From Bradyrhizobium sp. sGM-13 (GTDB lineage: Bacteria > Pseudomonadota > Alphaproteobacteria > Rhizobiales > Xanthobacteraceae): a stretch of 64,000 bases of DNA. Every line of letters starts with the position of its first letter. Position 1 is the first letter of the stretch. The notes under the pieces are model-generated. The model saw only the letters and a program-made list of their open reading frames with translations. It was not told the origin of the DNA and searched no databases. Below are positions 44,722 to 52,047 of this stretch, in pieces. The position numbers were made by a program, and so were the translations under genes. Location of the stretch: assembly GCF_018398875.1 (NCBI RefSeq), contig NZ_JAGWDK010000004.1, forward strand, positions 248,001-312,000, read 5' to 3'.

Positions 44722-45117
44722 GTGCGGAACGAACCGATCGTGATCCTGGTCGTCGAGGACGATCAGTCGATCCAAGGTGTGATCGAAGAGGCTCTTTCGG
44801 ACGGTGGTTTTGAAGTGGCGATTGCGGCCACCGGCGAGGAGGCGGTCACGCTTCTGCAAGATCGACAGGACGAGTACCGCGCCTTGGTGACAGATATCAA
44901 TCTCACAGGCCGGTTCAACGGCTGGGAAGTGGCCAAGCGCGCCAGAGAGGTGCATCCGCAGATGCCGGTTATCTACATCACCGGCGCGGCCGCCGATCAG
45001 TGGGCATCAAACGGGGTGCCCGACAGCATCCTTTTGAACAAGCCCTTTGCTCCCGCGCAGATCGCGACCGCCGTCGCCCAGCTTTTGAACCGAGCCCCTC
45101 CTGCCGCGCAGCAATAA
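44722..45117 (+). CDS. Single-domain response regulator
   Basis: 131-residue CheY-like receiver without an output domain. Acidic pocket VVEDD, phosphoacceptor Asp in VTDINLTG, then the conserved Thr/Ser position (YITGAA) and Lys in LNKPFAP. I start at the GTG at 44722, 6 bases after GGGAG; an upstream ATG at 44695 has no SD. No histidine kinase is in the window, so it depends on an unlinked partner. Confidence 0.88.
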   Translation: MRNEPIVILVVEDDQSIQGVIEEALSDGGFEVAIAATGEEAVTLLQDRQDEYRALVTDINLTGRFNGWEVAKRAREVHPQMPVIYITGAAADQWASNGVPDSILLNKPFAPAQIATAVAQLLNRAPPAAQQ

Positions 45118-45256
45118 ATCGATCATCTCATGACTTTTGTTATGGTGACTTGGCTGCATCAGCCGCACGCTTTGAGTGTCACCGTCTATCCCCCGGCAGT
45201 TATCGGTGATGAGAACGCCAGTTGCGCTCCTGCCAATCCTCTAAGGAGAGCGCCTG

Positions 45257-45367
45257 GTGCGAAAAGTCCGTCAAATCGAAGCTGCGTCCCGTGTGATCGA
45301 ATGGCTTTGGTCGCCGGCTGCGAGCGCCGTAAGCCCGCTTCGCTGGGAGGAATCACGTCATGAATGA
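45257..45367 (+). pseudogene. Truncated family C micro-gene, still with SD
   Basis: A 36-codon frame from a GTG that has AAGGAGAG 6 bases upstream. Its first ~20 residues (RKVRQIEAASRVIEWLWSP) match only the C-terminal part of family C (RQAETAVHIQEWLTSAG). The stop overlaps the start of the next gene by 8 bases. So it is a 3' fragment of a family C gene that has either a chance or a retained ribosome site; it may couple translation to the gene at 45360. Confidence 0.45.
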
Positions 45368-45596
45368 CATGGAGGCGCAACTCGAAAGGCTGCGCACCGA
45401 TGCGGAGGATTGCGCATTGATCAGCAAGCTGGCGACCAATCCTCATAAACGTGAGTTGTTCGAAAGATTGGCCGATCACCTGGCCGTTCTGGCCGACGAG
45501 GTCGAGCGCGCGATTGGTGAGCGAGGTGGCAAACGCGAAGCTCAGGGAAGACGGACAGCATTGATGTCAAAGTCGACCGGGCGATTGTGCGAGTAG
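45360..45596 (+). CDS. Family A micro-gene, intact
   Basis: 78 residues: NDMEAQLERLRTDAEDCALI, SKLATNPHKRELFERLADHL, AVLADEVERAIGERGG, then a basic tail. Amphipathic helices and charge pattern suggest a helical bundle or coiled coil; soluble. GGGAGG precedes the ATG. Degenerate copies are at 41942 and 43165. I recall such proteins in Bradyrhizobium; role unknown. Confidence 0.68.
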   Translation: MNDMEAQLERLRTDAEDCALISKLATNPHKRELFERLADHLAVLADEVERAIGERGGKREAQGRRTALMSKSTGRLCE

Positions 45597-45618
45597 AATC
45601 CGTCGAATGAGATATGGG

Positions 45619-45922
45619 ATGATCAAGCTGGATCAGCGAACGGCCGCAAACGGACGTCGTCCTGGAAGAGGTGTGCTGGGCTCTGCCGCCTGGCGGTGAC
45701 CACGACTCTCGCAAGCACATCGGCAGTCAACTCATTAATGCTGCCAGGCGGGGCAACGATACCCTGGACGGATTGAAATCCGTTGCCCAGCGTGCGCTGC
45801 AGGAGTTGTCGCGCTGCGAGCTGGATGGGTGGGCACCCAGTGCACGTGCAATCCCCGGTAGAGTTCTGTCGCGGGCTAGCGATTGCCTTTTCCGTCGACC
45901 GGTTCCATACAGCTTCACATGA
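45619..45922 (+). pseudogene. Frameshifted family B micro-gene
   Basis: The frame from ATG 45619 starts IKLDQRTAAN, the family B N-terminus (compare AKLDDRTIAN at 22148), and then leaves the family. At 45652 the alignment moves to another frame: DVVLEEVCWALPPGGDHDSR, KHIGSQLINAARRGNDTLDG, LKSVAQRALQELS. A net loss of two bases (ATG to G at 45652) explains it. That frame ends at a TGA overlapping the ATG of the hydroxylase gene. Confidence 0.7.
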
Positions 45923-48267
45923 TCGAACCGTTATTGGGGCGCAGCCTCGACCGCCTTGAAGACGCGCGCTTCGTGCAGGGGCGCGGGCGCTACGTCGCCG
46001 ATCTCGCGTCGCGAGACGCGCTTCATGGCGTCGTCGTTCGCTCGCCGCACGCGCATGCACGCATCACCGCGATCGGCATCGAGGCGGCGCGCAGGAGGCC
46101 TGGCGTCGCGGCCGTGCTCACGGGAGCCGAATTGGCATCCGACGATATCGGCCCGTTGCCGTGCGCGGTGACCAGTATCCCGATGACCGCGCCGCTCGTG
46201 GTGCCGCCCTATCACGCGCTGGCGCGCGGCGTGGTGCGCCATGTCGGCGAGCCGGTCGCGTTCGTGGTTGCGGAATCCGCCGAAGCCGCGCGCGATGCCG
46301 CCGAGGCCATCGTCGTCGACTATGAGCCGCTGCCGCCGGTTGTCGCGATCGCAGCGGCGATTCTGCCGGATGCCCCGTCGATCTGGCCGGAGGCTACTGG
46401 CAACATCGCGTTCCAGTTCAACCGCGGCGAGATCGGCCCGGTGGAAGCGGCGATCCGCGATGCCGCCCACGTCGTGGAATGCGAACTGGTCAACAACCGC
46501 GTCGTCGCCGCGCCGTTGGAAACACGCGGTGCGATAGGGCAGTTCGATGCCGCGAGCGGCCGGCTGCACCTGACCGCCTCAGCCGCCGGCGCCCACGCCA
46601 TCCGCGACCTGCTCGCCGACGCTGTCTTTCGCATCGGCAGAGAAAAACTTCGCGTCAGCATTCCCGATGTCGGCGGCGGGTTCGGGATGAAGAACGTGCT
46701 CTATCCCGAGTGGGTGCTGGTGCTGTGGGCGGCGCGCCGCCTCGGCCGTCCCGTCACGTGGATCGGCGATCGCAGCGAGGACTTTACCGGCTCCGCGCAT
46801 GGCCGCGACAGCATCATTCGAGCTCGCCTGGCGCTCGATCGCGATGGTCGCTTCCTGGCGCTCGACACCAGGGTGTTCGCCAATCTCGGCGCCTATGTCT
46901 CGACGGTGGCGCCGGCCGTGCCGACCATGGCGATGGCAAGCGCGATGGGCGGCGTCTACGACATTCCGCTGATCGCATTCGAGACCAAGGGCGTGTTCAC
47001 CAATACGACGCCGATCGATGCCTATCGCGGCGCCGGCAAGCCGGAGGCAAATTATCTGATCGAGCGCTGCATCGATACCGCAGCCGCCGAGCTCGGGATG
47101 GATGCGCTGAAGCTGCGGCGCAAGAACATCATGCGTCGCTTCCCTTACAGCAGCGCGATGGGACTTTCGGTCGAGAAGGGCAGCTTTGCCCACGCGATCG
47201 ATCACGCCGCCACTGCCGCGGAGGGATTCAAGTCGCGCCAGAGAAGTTCACGCAAGCTGGGCCGGCTGCGCGGCCTCGGGCTTGCCTGCTTTCTCGAGAC
47301 CGCGCGCGGCCAGCCCAATGAAGTGGCGGAAGTGCAGTTCAGTGAGGATGGCCTGATCGACCTGAAGGTCGGCACGCATTCCAACGGCCAGGGCCATGAA
47401 TCAACCTACGCCCGGATCGCGGCCGACACGCTCGGCCTGCCGCTGGAGCGCTTCCGGTTTCGGCAGGGCGATACGGACGATCTTGATTCAGGCGGCGGCC
47501 ATGGCGGCGCGCGCTCGATGCATCAGGGCGGCACCGCGCTGTTGATGGCGGCGGAAGGCCTGATCGAGAATGCGCGGCGGCTTGCCGCGCGCCTGCTGCA
47601 GGCCGGCGTGGATGCGGTTCAGTATGAAGCAGGCATGTTGCGCGTGGCCGCGACCGGGCAGGAGATCAGCCTCGATGAGGTGGCGCGCGCTTCCTATCAG
47701 CTAGCCGGCGACGACGTAGCGCCGGGCCTGGTGCACAGGGCGACTCATCTGTGCGACCGCTACACGTTTCCCAACGGCTGCCATGTCGCGGAGGTCGAGA
47801 TCGACCCCGAGACCGGCGAGGTGAGGCTCGACCGCTACGCCATCTTTGATGACTACGGCCGCCTGCTCGATCCTCGCCAGACGCTGGGGCAGGTGCATGG
47901 CGGCGTCGCGCAAGGCATCGGACAGGCGTTATTCGAGCACGCGCTGTTCGATGCGGAGACAGGACAGATTCTCTCGGGCTCGCTGATGGATTATGCGCTG
48001 CCCCGCGCGGGCGATCTTCCCGCGTTCGAGGGCGATCTCACGCCTGATTTTCCAAGCCGTGCCAACCGGCTCGGCGTCAAGGGAAGCGGTCAGGCCGGCG
48101 CCATCGCAGCACCCGCAACGATCATGAATGCCGTGATGAACGCGCTTGTGCCGCTCGGCGTGCGCCATCTCGACATGCCCGCAACGCCCTCGCGCATCTG
48201 GCACGCGATCCAGGCGGCAGAAGCGCGATCGCGTCAGCGCACGGATGCGACATCCGCGGATCAATAG
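45919..48267 (+). CDS. Molybdenum hydroxylase large subunit (xanthine dehydrogenase/CoxL family)
   Basis: Mo-cofactor subunit of an aldehyde/xanthine oxidase-type enzyme. 782 residues: the N-terminal a/b hammerhead domain (SLDRLEDARFVQGRGRYV, VVRSPHAHARI) and the two molybdopterin-binding domains with VGGGFGMKN (about 252) and AYRGAGKPEANYLIE (about 368), not the AYRCSFR loop of CO dehydrogenase. The C-terminal motif reads GVKGSGQAGAIAAP: the position of the catalytic Glu (GxGExG) is Gln725. No [2Fe-2S] or FAD subunit lies nearby, so partners are unlinked or it works alone. Start overlaps the stop of the upstream broken micro-gene frame. Confidence 0.88.
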   Translation: MIEPLLGRSLDRLEDARFVQGRGRYVADLASRDALHGVVVRSPHAHARITAIGIEAARRRPGVAAVLTGAELASDDIGPLPCAVTSIPMTAPLVVPPYHALARGVVRHVGEPVAFVVAESAEAARDAAEAIVVDYEPLPPVVAIAAAILPDAPSIWPEATGNIAFQFNRGEIGPVEAAIRDAAHVVECELVNNRVVAAPLETRGAIGQFDAASGRLHLTASAAGAHAIRDLLADAVFRIGREKLRVSIPDVGGGFGMKNVLYPEWVLVLWAARRLGRPVTWIGDRSEDFTGSAHGRDSIIRARLALDRDGRFLALDTRVFANLGAYVSTVAPAVPTMAMASAMGGVYDIPLIAFETKGVFTNTTPIDAYRGAGKPEANYLIERCIDTAAAELGMDALKLRRKNIMRRFPYSSAMGLSVEKGSFAHAIDHAATAAEGFKSRQRSSRKLGRLRGLGLACFLETARGQPNEVAEVQFSEDGLIDLKVGTHSNGQGHESTYARIAADTLGLPLERFRFRQGDTDDLDSGGGHGGARSMHQGGTALLMAAEGLIENARRLAARLLQAGVDAVQYEAGMLRVAATGQEISLDEVARASYQLAGDDVAPGLVHRATHLCDRYTFPNGCHVAEVEIDPETGEVRLDRYAIFDDYGRLLDPRQTLGQVHGGVAQGIGQALFEHALFDAETGQILSGSLMDYALPRAGDLPAFEGDLTPDFPSRANRLGVKGSGQAGAIAAPATIMNAVMNALVPLGVRHLDMPATPSRIWHAIQAAEARSRQRTDATSADQ

Positions 48268-48347
48268 CGATCCATCGCTAGTCCTGATCTTCCGTTCCTA
48301 ATCACAGCAAGGTGACGAATGACTTGCTGGGCGGGCTTGGCTGTTGC

Positions 48348-48377
48348 TTGACATGCAGGTATTTACCTGCATATTAT
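48348..48377 (+). promoter_or_regulatory. Promoter with embedded palindrome for the arsR operon
   Basis: TTGACA (48348-48353), 18 nt, TATTAT (48372-48377). The spacer is filled by a perfect 9-2-9 inverted repeat, ATGCAGGTATTTACCTGCAT (48353-48372). A repressor dimer bound there would block the polymerase. The regulator encoded 20 bases downstream is the obvious candidate. Confidence 0.75.
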
Positions 48378-48398
48378 GTTCTTCATAGAGTGAGACCG

Positions 48399-48713
48399 AT
48401 GCAGGCCGACAAGGTTTTCAAAGCGCTGGGCGACCCGACACGCAGAAAGCTGCTTGATCTTCTCTGTGAGAAGAACGGGCAGACGCTCGGCCAGCTTTGC
48501 GAAAACCTGGACATGGCCCGGCAATCGGCCACGCAGCACCTCGAAATCCTGGAGGCGGCCAATCTGGTGAGCACGGTCAGGCGCGGCCGCGAGAAGCTGC
48601 ACTTCATCAACCCGGTGCCGCTTCATGAGGTCTACGAGCGGTGGGTGCGGAAATTCGAACGACAGCGGCTCAGCCTGCTGCACGATCTGAAGAAAGAGCT
48701 CGAAGGAGAATGA
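48399..48713 (+). CDS. ArsR family transcriptional regulator
   Basis: 104-residue winged-helix repressor. The core reads FKALGDPTRRKLLDLLCEKN, LGQLCENLDMARQSATQHLEILEAANLV, VRRGREKLHFINPVPL. No Cys metal-binding motif (ELCVCDL) is present in the recognition helix, so it belongs to the non-metal subgroup found with SRPBCC proteins. It is followed by an overlapping ATGA junction to the AHSA1 gene and sits behind a clear promoter/palindrome. Confidence 0.92.
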   Translation: MQADKVFKALGDPTRRKLLDLLCEKNGQTLGQLCENLDMARQSATQHLEILEAANLVSTVRRGREKLHFINPVPLHEVYERWVRKFERQRLSLLHDLKKELEGE

Positions 48714-48715
48714 CG

Positions 48716-49180
48716 ATGACCAAAGAGATGACCAGCTTTGTCTACGTGACCTATATTCGCTCGACGCCGGAAAAAGTGTTCGAGGCTATCACGAAACCGG
48801 AGATCGCAAGGCGCTACTGGGGCCACGAAAACGTCTCTGAGTGGAATCCCGGATCGAAATGGGAGCACGTCCGCGCCAATGATCAACGGAGCGTCGAACT
48901 GGTCGGCAAGGTCATCGAGGTCTCGCCGCCGACCCGTCTCGTCATCACTTGGGCGAACGCGTCGCAGGCCTCCGATCCTTCCGCCTACAGCCGGGTGACG
49001 TTCGAGACTGAGGAATACGAGGACATGGTCCGGCTGACGGTCACCCATGACGAACTCGAAGCCGGCAGCGGGATGGCGAACGGCATCAAGAAAGGTTGGC
49101 CGGTCGTCCTCGCCAGCCTGAAATCCTTGCTGGAAACCGGCCACGGCCTCGACGTTTTCGCCAAGCCGAAATCGGCCTGA
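48716..49180 (+). CDS. SRPBCC/AHSA1 domain protein
   Basis: 154 residues, helix-grip fold with a hydrophobic cavity: FVYVTYIRSTPEKVFEAITKPEIARRYWG is the family's first helix; WEHVRANDQRSVELVGKVIEVSPPTRLVITW is the sheet; the C-terminal long helix is GWPVVLASLKSLLETG. The SD GAAGGAG favours the ATG at 48716 over the overlapping ATG at 48710. The ArsR-AHSA1 pair is common in bacteria; the ligand is unknown. Confidence 0.88.
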   Translation: MTKEMTSFVYVTYIRSTPEKVFEAITKPEIARRYWGHENVSEWNPGSKWEHVRANDQRSVELVGKVIEVSPPTRLVITWANASQASDPSAYSRVTFETEEYEDMVRLTVTHDELEAGSGMANGIKKGWPVVLASLKSLLETGHGLDVFAKPKSA

Positions 49181-49216
49181 TCCCTTGCCGTGTCAATCAG
49201 AAGCGGGAGAATGACC

Positions 49217-49633
49217 ATGACCAAGCCCTTTATCGGCGGGTGTGCGTGCGGCGCGATCCGTTTTGAGACGAGCAGCGAGCCTATCGTCGAGAGCCACTGC
49301 CAATGCCGCGATTGCCAGAAACGAAGCGGCACGGGCCATGGATCCTACCTGGTCTTCCCCCGGCGAGCCGATGTGGCAATTACGGGCGACGCGAAACAAT
49401 GGCGGGTGGCGGACGACAACGGGAATGAAAAGGTCCACGCCTTCTGCCCGACCTGTGGAACGCCGGTCTACCTGACATTCGTCGCCAATCCGGAACCGAT
49501 AGCGGTCCACGCGGCCAGCCTGGACGACCCAAGCCTATTCAATCCGCAACTGATCACGTACGGCATCCGCGGCCATGCGTGGGACAAGATGGATTCCTCG
49601 TTACAGAAGTTCGAGCGAATGCCGCCCAGATAA
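49217..49633 (+). CDS. GFA (glutathione-dependent formaldehyde-activating-like) family protein
   Basis: 138 residues with the zinc-binding pattern GGCACGAIRFE, CQCRDCQK and CPTCGTPVY. The fold is that of GFA/CENP-V proteins. Starts 6 bases after CGGGAGA; a second ATG at 49211 is possible. Third gene of the arsR-AHSA1 operon, 36 bases behind it. Real glutathione-formaldehyde activity is doubtful for most members. Confidence 0.88.
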   Translation: MTKPFIGGCACGAIRFETSSEPIVESHCQCRDCQKRSGTGHGSYLVFPRRADVAITGDAKQWRVADDNGNEKVHAFCPTCGTPVYLTFVANPEPIAVHAASLDDPSLFNPQLITYGIRGHAWDKMDSSLQKFERMPPR

Positions 49634-49667
49634 TTTCGCGTGGAGAGGCATACGAAATTGTCCGAAC

Positions 49668-49931
49668 CTAGAGCATGATGATTTTTGGTTAGATCTTGGC
49701 CGCAGACGCGCTTCACCTCTCCCGCTTGCGAGGGAGGTCGGCGCGAAGCGCCGGGTGGGGCTCTCTCCACTCGGGCAGTATCGCCGCGGAGGCACCCCCA
49801 CCCATAGCCGATGCTCCGCATCGGCGTTCTTAAACTAAGGACGGCGGCCATGGGCCGGCTATGCCTCCCCCGGGCGGGAGAGGGAGCGCACCTTCTTCGT
49901 GGTCGCAATTAAGCTAATCATCATGCTCTAG
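49668..49931. repeat. 264-bp non-coding element with 16-bp terminal inverted repeats
   Basis: CTAGAGCATGATGATT (49668-49683) and its exact complement AATCATCATGCTCTAG (49916-49931) bracket the element. Inside are several hairpins: GGCGC-GAA-GCGCC, GCCGATGC-TCC-GCATCGGC, and CTCTCCC/GGGAG-type arms. The inner part resembles the CTCTCCCGCTTGCGGGAGAG-type intergenic repeat I recall from Bradyrhizobium. No gene inside. Looks like a MITE or composite palindromic repeat. Confidence 0.65.
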
Positions 49932-50080
49932 TCGCGATGCGACCGGAATCCGCGAGCGGCTTCCGCCCATACGGGTGACGATCACTCTCGCAGAGAGAGA
50001 GCAGTTGCCGTGTACTGGTAGGTGCGGCGGCGTGCGCTGTAAGCTCGCGAATCCGCGAACGACAAGAAAAAGGAGACGGC

Positions 50081-50563
50081 ATGAGCCCCAAGCCCACCGG
50101 CCACGTTCGTGGCAACGACCTGATCCTCACGCGCACGTTCCGCGCACCCATCGATGACGTCTGGACGAGCGTGACGAAGTCCGAGAACACCGCGCTCTGG
50201 TTCGGCAGTTGGGAAGGCGACGCCGGCCCGGGCAAGATCGTGCGGCTGCAACTGGTCCATGAGAAGGGCCAGCCGTGGACGAACGTGACGATCGAAGAAT
50301 GCGAGGCGCCGCGCCGCCTAGTCGTCATGATGAAGGATGACTACGGCGAGTGGCGCATCGAGCTGACGTTGACGACGCAGACGGACGACACGACCGAGCT
50401 TCGCTTTGTGCAGCACCTGAGCGACCGGAAACTCGCGGGCGACGTAGGGCCTGGCTGGGAGTACTACCTCGACATGCTGGTCGCCGCGCGTGAAGGCAAG
50501 GCGCTGCCGTCATTCGAAGATTACTACCCGTCGCAGAAGGCACACTACCTGGAAGGCGGATAG
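50081..50563 (+). CDS. SRPBCC/AHSA1 domain protein
   Basis: 160 residues; LTRTFRAPIDDVWTSVTKSENTALWFG opens the helix-grip fold, followed by the central sheet (VRLQLVHEKGQPW, PRRLVVMM) and the long C-terminal helix (GPGWEYYLDMLVAARE). AAAAAGGAGACGGC precedes the ATG. It stands alone, the third AHSA1-type gene here, without an ArsR partner of its own. Confidence 0.88.
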   Translation: MSPKPTGHVRGNDLILTRTFRAPIDDVWTSVTKSENTALWFGSWEGDAGPGKIVRLQLVHEKGQPWTNVTIEECEAPRRLVVMMKDDYGEWRIELTLTTQTDDTTELRFVQHLSDRKLAGDVGPGWEYYLDMLVAAREGKALPSFEDYYPSQKAHYLEGG

Positions 50564-50619
50564 ACGATCGGCACGTCGCAAGCTGGACAAAGCGTGTGTG
50601 TTGAGGCGCTGGCCAGCGT

Positions 50620-50760
50620 GTAGTTGACCCGGTTGCGTGGACACCTTTTCCGTTGAGGGAGGAGTTCCATGCCTCGGCGTCGATCGCCGTATCAGGCGGA
50701 GTTTCGCAGTCAGATGGTTAATCTGGTCCGATCCGGTCGGACATCCATCTCGCCGCCACC
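50620..50760 (+). mobile_element. Left-end remnant of an IS3-type insertion sequence
   Basis: TGTAGTTGACCCGGTTGCGT and a following GGACACC look like an IS terminus. Then GGGAGGAG and an ATG (50669) open a frame MPRRRSPYQAEFRSQMVNL with VRSGRT, the N-terminus of an IS3-family OrfA transposase. Homology stops near 50745 and unrelated sequence follows. Only the 5' tip remains. Confidence 0.6.
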
Positions 50761-50791
50761 GTCATCGCATCACCATCAATCCCAACAGGCC

Positions 50792-51154
50792 TTAGTACAG
50801 CCGCATCGGCAGTGGCAATTGGATGTCCTGATAGCGGCCCTCGTAGCGATCGACAAAATCCTGCAGGAAAAACGGAATGTCGCGTAGCTGGAGGTCGCAG
50901 CGTCGCCGCAACTCGTGCGCGACTTCCACCGAAGCGTCACGACACCACCCCGCGGCGACGTTGAAAGCAACCACCCGGATCGGATTGGTGTACTGGCCGG
51001 TGAGCAGGTCCATTACAACCGGCTCGAATCCCGGGCTCTCGGAACTGACTTCTGCCCAGACCCGGCCGTGTTCGAGGGATTCATGCTCGACGATATAGAC
51101 GTCGTGCTCATCACCGTGTGGCACGATCGACGGGCCCGAGCCGGCGTTACGCAT
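50792..51154 (-). CDS. Small conserved hypothetical protein
   Basis: 120 residues from the ATG at 51154 (GGGAG 6 bases upstream); conserved-looking residues continue upstream (PRSAVRELL), so the true start may be a TTG at 51187. The core reads HDVYIVEHESLEHGRVW, LTGQYTNPIRVVAFNVAAGW, CRDASVEVAHELRRRC. Soluble. I recall this as a hypothetical family of Bradyrhizobium. The IS remnant abuts its 3' end. Confidence 0.6.
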   Translation of the reverse strand: MRNAGSGPSIVPHGDEHDVYIVEHESLEHGRVWAEVSSESPGFEPVVMDLLTGQYTNPIRVVAFNVAAGWCRDASVEVAHELRRRCDLQLRDIPFFLQDFVDRYEGRYQDIQLPLPMRLY

Positions 51155-51341
51155 CAACAACTCCCGGACTGCAGAACGGGGAATCAAGCTGGCTTTTTTC
51201 GATTCGTTCCATATCGGGCCGAGAGGCGGACGGCCGCGCAGCGCGCCGCTGTCCTTGCTCAATCGCAAGCATGCGCCGCGCACCGGCGACTGCGTTCCGG
51301 CGCAGGAACATTTAGCAGGGTCGTGACTTCACTTCTGTGTC

Positions 51342-51449
51342 ATGCAGCCGACACAGAAAACGGACTTGGCGGTGAGGAAGCCAGCCAGAAAAAAAGCGAC
51401 CGCGAAGCTCAAAGGCGTACGGATCGAGCGAAAGGCGGCCCGACATTAA
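51342..51449 (+). CDS. Possible 35-residue basic peptide
   Basis: MQPTQKTDLAVRKPARKKAT then AKLKGVRIERKAARH: Lys/Arg/Ala-rich, no hydrophobic segment, resembling short histone-H1-like tails. No SD is visible. It ends 12 bases before the DUF6894 gene. Weak support. Confidence 0.25.
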   Translation: MQPTQKTDLAVRKPARKKATAKLKGVRIERKAARH

Positions 51450-51461
51450 GGAACAGTCCTC

Positions 51462-51692
51462 ATGCCGCGTTACTTCTTCAACGTGTATCACGACAGGGCA
51501 GAACTCGATAAAGAAGGCGAGGAACTGCCCGATCTGCAAGCCGCCTGGCGGGAGGCGATCGTGACGGCGGGGCAGATCATCCAGGATCTCGATGGGAGGC
51601 TGCGTCCGGGCAAGGACTGGCGGATGGAAGTCACCGACGAATTCGCAAATCCGCTGTACGTCATTCACGTCTGCGCCGACAAATCCAGATAG
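51462..51692 (+). CDS. DUF6894 family protein
   Basis: 76 residues starting MPRYFFNVYHDRAELDKEGE with ELPDLQAAWREAI, the hallmark of this small rhizobial family. Single compact domain, soluble. TAAGGAACAGTCCTC precedes the ATG. Function unknown; relatives occur in many copies per genome. Convergent with the family C gene at 51710. Confidence 0.82.
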   Translation: MPRYFFNVYHDRAELDKEGEELPDLQAAWREAIVTAGQIIQDLDGRLRPGKDWRMEVTDEFANPLYVIHVCADKSR

Positions 51693-51709
51693 GCCGGAAG
51701 ACCCCAGCG

Positions 51710-51913
51710 CTATTTCGGGCGCTGCAATCCAGGCGACGTCAGCCAGCGTTCGATGACCGCTGCCGACTCGGTCGCGACCGCCGCCCGTATCAAGCGATCA
51801 CGCTCCTGTCCTGGCGGTGAGCTCTCGGCCTTTTCGCGGGCGCGAAAGGCAATTTGCTTGAGGCGCTCCTGAAGCGGAAGTGCCGGGCGGCTGCGATTAC
51901 GCTTTTTCTTCAT
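51710..51913 (-). CDS. Small basic protein, family C
   Basis: 67 residues: basic MKKKRNRSRPALPLQERLKQ, helical middle, and the C-terminal ATESAAVIERWLTSPGLQRP. Paralogue of the gene at 43618 and of the fragment at 45257. CAAGGAGATC precedes the ATG. It is divergent from the Crp/Fnr gene, with the stress promoter in the gap reading toward crp. Confidence 0.68.
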   Translation of the reverse strand: MKKKRNRSRPALPLQERLKQIAFRAREKAESSPPGQERDRLIRAAVATESAAVIERWLTSPGLQRPK

Positions 51914-51978
51914 GGACGGATCTCCTTGCTGGCTTCGACCCTTCCACGTCTCGGCAATCCTATCCTTAACCTTTGTTT

Positions 51979-52004
51979 GGAACCGGCATCGGGCAGGTTT
52001 CGTT
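51979..52004 (+). promoter_or_regulatory. Consensus EcfG-type promoter
   Basis: GGAAC (51979-51983), 17 nt, CGTT (52001-52004), an exact match to the consensus of the alphaproteobacterial general-stress sigma factor. The start would be near 52012 and the leader about 36 nt to the Crp/Fnr GTG. Confidence 0.65.
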
Positions 52005-52047
52005 CGTCTCAGAGGCAGGAGATCATTCAATCGAACAGGACAGGCGC

